From the NCBI GenBank assembly GCA_002292345.1, contig DBBT01000009.1, forward strand, positions 1 to 9,492: 9,492 nucleotides of DNA, in the 5' to 3' direction. The stretch comes from Opitutia bacterium UBA977 (GTDB lineage Bacteria; Verrucomicrobiota; Verrucomicrobiia; Opitutales; Coraliomargaritaceae). The notes under the pieces are model-generated. The model searched no databases. It saw only the letters and a program-made list of their open reading frames with translations, and had not been told where the DNA came from. The position numbers and the translations under genes are program-made. Of this stretch, positions 6,994-9,492 are shown one piece after another. Position 1 is the first letter of the stretch. Each line of letters begins with the position of its first letter.

Positions 6994-7017
6994 TGCACGG
7001 TGGTGCAATATTTTGCA
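6994..7017. promoter_or_regulatory. Three TGCA sites at exact 10-bp spacing, operator candidate
   Basis: TGCA occurs at 6994, 7004 and 7014, so all three self-complementary sites face the same side of the helix. Neighbouring bases extend them into overlapping inverted repeats: TGCAC/GTGCA (6994-6998, 7003-7007) and TGCAA/TTGCA (7004-7008, 7013-7017). They lie between the possible DUF445 promoter and the TATAAT box on the murD side, a natural place for a regulator of either. Confidence 0.3.
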
Positions 7018-7044
7018 AGTATGTGTCTTTTCCCTCGCTATAAT
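7013..7044 (+). promoter_or_regulatory. Perfect -10 box TATAAT upstream of murD
   Basis: TATAAT at 7039-7044 matches the -10 consensus exactly. The nearest -35-like element is TTGCAA (7013-7018), but the 20-base spacer is longer than usual. Transcription would begin near 7051, giving murD a leader of about 300 bases. Confidence 0.35.
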
Positions 7045-7306
7045 TAAGCTGTAATCAGTTTGGCGGATGAGGTGTCGATGTAAATTTTTACTTTATCGAT
7101 CAGCGTAATGGGCCGTTTCGAGTCGAGCCGTCTTTGGTTGTCACGGTCTTAGCGTTAACGGAGACTGTGACGAGCTAGGTTAGGATGAGTACGCTGATAA
7201 GTATGTGAGTCATGGGTCGGGTGAATTGTGAAAAGCTCGTTCAGATATAGCAGCATTCTTGCTTTTCAAGCTCACAGGGTATTATTTCACCGAGTTATCA
7301 GTCGAC

Positions 7307-7348
7307 ATGTCTAATTCTAATAAGGTGCTTACCTTAAAATCTAACTAA
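7307..7348 (+). CDS. Possible 13-codon leader reading frame before murD
   Basis: An ATG frame encodes MSNSNKVLTLKSN and ends in TAA at 7346-7348, one base before the TTG start of murD in another frame. Terminating ribosomes could restart on murD, which has no Shine-Dalgarno site of its own. A GAG 12 bases upstream of the ATG is the only ribosome-binding hint. A frame this short can occur by chance, so the case rests mainly on its position. Confidence 0.25.
   Translation: MSNSNKVLTLKSN
7321..7336 (+). promoter_or_regulatory. Hairpin enclosing an AAGG site just before murD
   Basis: TAAGGT (7321-7326) pairs perfectly with ACCTTA (7331-7336) around GCTT. The left arm contains the only Shine-Dalgarno-like AAGGTG near murD, but it is 23 bases before the TTG, too far for direct use. 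The hairpin lies inside the short leader frame, so a ribosome translating that frame would open it. Confidence 0.35.
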
Positions 7349-7349
7349 T

Positions 7350-8651
7350 TTGAAGACTTTTCAAACATCTGTAGGCGCAGCGATCGGCACGTATAAACGT
7401 GTTGCCATTTTTGGGGCTGGCGTCAGCGGGCAAGCTGCACGGCGCTTGGTGCTTAGCTTGGGGCTCGAGCTCTGCTTGTTTGATGAAGCCGGACGCGGCG
7501 ATACTGCGGATTTCAGTGCGGCCTCGCTGAGTAGGTTTGATGCGTTTGTCTTCAGTCCTGGATTTTCGATTGCCCATCCATGGCGTGTCTTGGTGCAGCG
7601 CTCTGGTCGGCCCTGCTATAGCGAGCTTGGGTTTGCGGCAATCCATTGGCGCGGGCGTTTGCTAGGCGTCACTGGCACCAACGGTAAGACCACGATTACG
7701 TCGTTGCTGTGCAATGCGTTTAACTCGGCTGGACAGCCCGCAGTTGCGGCGGGAAATATTGGCACGCCATTAAGTGACTACGTGCTCGGCGATGCCAATC
7801 ATGCCGATGCGACAGCAGTGTGCGAAATCAGCTCGTTTCAGGCAGAATTGCCAGAAGGGCTACAACTGGATGGGCTCATCTGGAGTAATTTTGCCGAAGA
7901 TCATCTGGATCGCTACGAGTCGATGGCGGAGTATTTTGCGTCCAAAGCCCAGCTCTTGTCCTGTTTGCGTCCAGGTGCGCCGTCGGTGCTGGGGGTGGAT
8001 GTACTTGCGTTTGATCCTGAGGTGTCTGGCATTTCAGCTTCGGTTGTGGTGGATAAGGATTCGGGCTTAATTGATCAACTTGCGCCAGATTCGCCTTTTC
8101 GCATTTCGCCCCAGCGTACCAATTTTTCTCTAGCGGTGGCGCTCTGGCGAGCGCTGGATCGACCCATCGAGTCGTTGCTCGATAGTGCGAATGCCTTTCA
8201 GTTAGCCGCGCACCGCTTGAGCCCTGTCGATAGCTGGGGTGGGGTGACTTTTTGGAACGACTCTAAGGCGACCAACTTCCATGCGGCTGAGGCAGCGATT
8301 GATGGCTTGGATGGGCTAGTCTATTGGATTGGCGGTGGCTGTGGCAAAGGCGGCGATATTGATGCATTCGCGCGGTCGATTGCACCGAAGGTCGAAGCCG
8401 TGTTTCTATATGGTGAAGTGGCGGAGTCACTTGCTGCGAGCCTGAGATCGGTTCATTCTTGGGTCGAAATTCACGCTGATCTAGTAGAAGCCGTGGCGGC
8501 GGCGACGCGTGCGGCATTGGCCAATTCCCCGTCGGTTGTTTTGCTGAGCCCGGGTTTTGCCAGCTTCGATCAGTTCTCGGGCTACGCCGCTCGCGGAAAA
8601 ACCTTCATTTCGACTGTTTTTAGTTTGAAGGATGCCCATCGCCTCAGTTAA
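7350..8651 (+). CDS. murD: UDP-N-acetylmuramoyl-L-alanine:D-glutamate ligase
   Basis: Cytoplasmic Mur ligase that uses ATP to add D-glutamate to UDP-MurNAc-L-alanine during peptidoglycan synthesis. The 433-aa length is normal for the family. The N-terminal UDP-binding domain begins with VAIFGAGVSGQAA (18-30). The ATP-grasping loop is GTNGKTT (109-115), followed by GNIGTP (135-140), the catalytic glutamate region CEISSFQ (E159), DHLDRY (184-189) and K199 in YFASKAQLL, the lysine that is carbamylated in MurD. The C-terminal domain shows AHRL (287-290), NDSKATN (303-309), IGGGCGKGGD (327-336) and SPGFASFDQFSGYAARGKTF (400-419). The start is a TTG at 7350: a stop at 7335-7337 closes the frame upstream, and no ATG or GTG occurs in frame before the conserved fold. 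No ribosome binding site is visible. The gene is not preceded by another cell-wall gene; a LysM gene follows 35 bases later. Confidence 0.96.
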   Translation: MKTFQTSVGAAIGTYKRVAIFGAGVSGQAARRLVLSLGLELCLFDEAGRGDTADFSAASLSRFDAFVFSPGFSIAHPWRVLVQRSGRPCYSELGFAAIHWRGRLLGVTGTNGKTTITSLLCNAFNSAGQPAVAAGNIGTPLSDYVLGDANHADATAVCEISSFQAELPEGLQLDGLIWSNFAEDHLDRYESMAEYFASKAQLLSCLRPGAPSVLGVDVLAFDPEVSGISASVVVDKDSGLIDQLAPDSPFRISPQRTNFSLAVALWRALDRPIESLLDSANAFQLAAHRLSPVDSWGGVTFWNDSKATNFHAAEAAIDGLDGLVYWIGGGCGKGGDIDAFARSIAPKVEAVFLYGEVAESLAASLRSVHSWVEIHADLVEAVAAATRAALANSPSVVLLSPGFASFDQFSGYAARGKTFISTVFSLKDAHRLS

Positions 8652-8686
8652 TCTACCTATCACTTGTAATCGTAGCTTATAGTAAT

Positions 8687-9492
8687 ATGAAAATTTCAAA
8701 AGTCTTCGGGTTTGTCCTTTGTCTTCATCTCGGTGTTATTGCCGTTCTTATTGTCCAGCCGGGCTGTGGAACCACGCAACCGCCGACACAAACGTATCAA
8801 CAGAATCGAACCACTGGTTTGAATGACCCGCAGTCATCCGACAGCTTGATTCCTGAAACTTCAGTAGATCGGCTTGATCCTGCATTTAACGCTGGAATGG
8901 ATGCGGGTGGAGATAGCCGTGATGCGCCAAATCGGCCTGACGCTGAGTTTGCTGAATTTGATAATATGACGCCGCAACTTGAACCAATCGTTGCCGAGAC
9001 CGATGTATCGACAATCGATGTAACGGGCCCCTCTTTTCAAGGCTACACAGTCAAGAAAGGCGATAGCCTCTGGGCGATTTCCAGGCGCTATAATGTTTCA
9101 CTTAATGAGCTGTATGCTGCAAATGACCTAAATGAGAATTCAGTGCTTAAGATCGATCAGCAAATTCAAATTCCGGTTGAAGGTGGCACTGCCACGGTGA
9201 CTACTGTGGCGGCGGATGCATACCAGCCGTCTGATTATAACATGGCCACCGAAACTTACACTGTGAAGGGCGGCGATAATTTGTCTAAGATCGCAGTGAA
9301 GTATAACACTTCAGTAAGAGCCCTTAAAGCAGCCAACAACAAGACTTCAGATCTGATTCGCGTTGGCGAGAAGTTAATGATTCCAGTCGCTGGTACTACC
9401 AGCGGCAGTTCGACTGTGACGGCTCCAGCTCCTGATCCAGTGGTCGAGCCAGTCAGCGCCATCAACGCAGATGGCACGCACATTGTGAAGGC
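8687..9492 (+). CDS. LysM-repeat cell-envelope protein (3' end beyond window)
   Basis: The reading frame is open from ATG 8687 to the window end (268 complete codons), so the protein is partial. Residues 7-24 form a hydrophobic signal or membrane anchor. C27 in QPGCGTT sits where a lipoprotein cysteine would, but the lipobox is not canonical. A proline-, aspartate- and glutamine-rich linker covers about 30-115. LysM repeat 1 lies at 119-164 (GYTVKKGDSLWAISRRYNV, ending IQIPV) and repeat 2 at 190-234 (TYTVKGGDNLSKIAVKYNT, ending LMIPV). A third repeat seems to begin at the edge (DGTHIVK). LysM modules bind N-acetylglucosamine-containing glycans, so it probably attaches to peptidoglycan outside the inner membrane; a C-terminal enzyme domain beyond the window is possible. 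It lies 35 bases after murD with no terminator between, so cotranscription is likely. No ribosome binding site is evident. Confidence 0.9.
   Translation, partial: MKISKVFGFVLCLHLGVIAVLIVQPGCGTTQPPTQTYQQNRTTGLNDPQSSDSLIPETSVDRLDPAFNAGMDAGGDSRDAPNRPDAEFAEFDNMTPQLEPIVAETDVSTIDVTGPSFQGYTVKKGDSLWAISRRYNVSLNELYAANDLNENSVLKIDQQIQIPVEGGTATVTTVAADAYQPSDYNMATETYTVKGGDNLSKIAVKYNTSVRALKAANNKTSDLIRVGEKLMIPVAGTTSGSSTVTAPAPDPVVEPVSAINADGTHIVK

Larger units (their letters stand above)
6917..7349. other. 433-base gap between divergent genes, rich in hairpins
   Basis: No protein gene of normal size is visible here. Near the DUF445 side are a possible minus-strand promoter and three phased TGCA sites. Beyond a TATAAT box (7039-7044), four inverted repeats lie on the murD side: 7075-7099 (TCGAT/ATCGA outer arms, GTAAA/TTTAC inner arms), 7140-7171 (10-bp stem with one G-U pair and a 12-base loop), 7229-7268 (TGAAAAGC/GCTTTTCA, 24 bases apart) and 7321-7336 (6-bp stem, 4-base loop). 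A transcript starting near 7051 would carry a leader of about 300 bases before murD. It could be a structured leader or hold a small RNA; I recognise no known riboswitch or RNA family. Confidence 0.5.

Noticed and set aside
8761..8775. Lipoprotein attachment at C27 of the LysM protein
   Set aside because: The residues before the cysteine (V-Q-P-G) do not fit the usual lipobox, so I call only a signal or membrane anchor, not a lipoprotein.

Overview
The window looks like a chromosomal segment of a Gram-negative bacterium, most likely Verrucomicrobiota of the Opitutales/Puniceicoccales type. This placement is an inference from gene content: a secreted phosphatase with an N-terminal jelly-roll domain, murD followed directly by a LysM-repeat protein, a secreted protein recalling the Amuc_1102 pilus-associated family, weak or absent Shine-Dalgarno sites, and a TTG start on murD. 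No marker gene such as 16S rRNA is present to prove it. There is no sign of a prophage, insertion sequence, CRISPR array or island. This is mostly housekeeping DNA.

Layout. Positions 242-2333 (+) carry a secreted purple-acid-phosphatase-like metallophosphoesterase followed 7 bases later by a small YhbQ/UPF0213-type GIY-YIG protein. Positions 2567-3590 (-) carry, in transcription order, a ribosome hibernation factor (HPF/RaiA), a strong intrinsic terminator, a four-helix membrane protein, tRNA-Arg(ACG) and a second intrinsic terminator. Positions 3732-5347 (+) form a two-gene operon of a short-chain dehydrogenase and an RluA-family pseudouridine synthase with overlapping stop and start codons. 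A terminator usable on both strands at 5428-5473 separates it from a minus-strand secreted protein (5506-6096) and a minus-strand DUF445 membrane protein (6296-6916). After a 433-base gap rich in hairpins, murD (7350-8651, +) and a LysM protein that runs off the window end (8687-9492, +) form a cell-wall pair.

How the genes relate. murD makes the D-glutamate-containing peptidoglycan precursor in the cytoplasm, and the LysM protein probably binds finished peptidoglycan outside the membrane. HPF, tRNA-Arg and the RluA enzyme all concern translation but lie in separate transcription units. No dedicated defence, secondary-metabolism or mobile system was found. The parts most worth a second look are regulatory: the long hairpin-rich region before murD, with a 13-codon reading frame ending one base before its TTG start; three TGCA sites spaced exactly 10 bp between the DUF445 gene and murD; a terminator-like hairpin just before the dehydrogenase start, pointing the wrong way; and the terminator squeezed between HPF and its neighbour.
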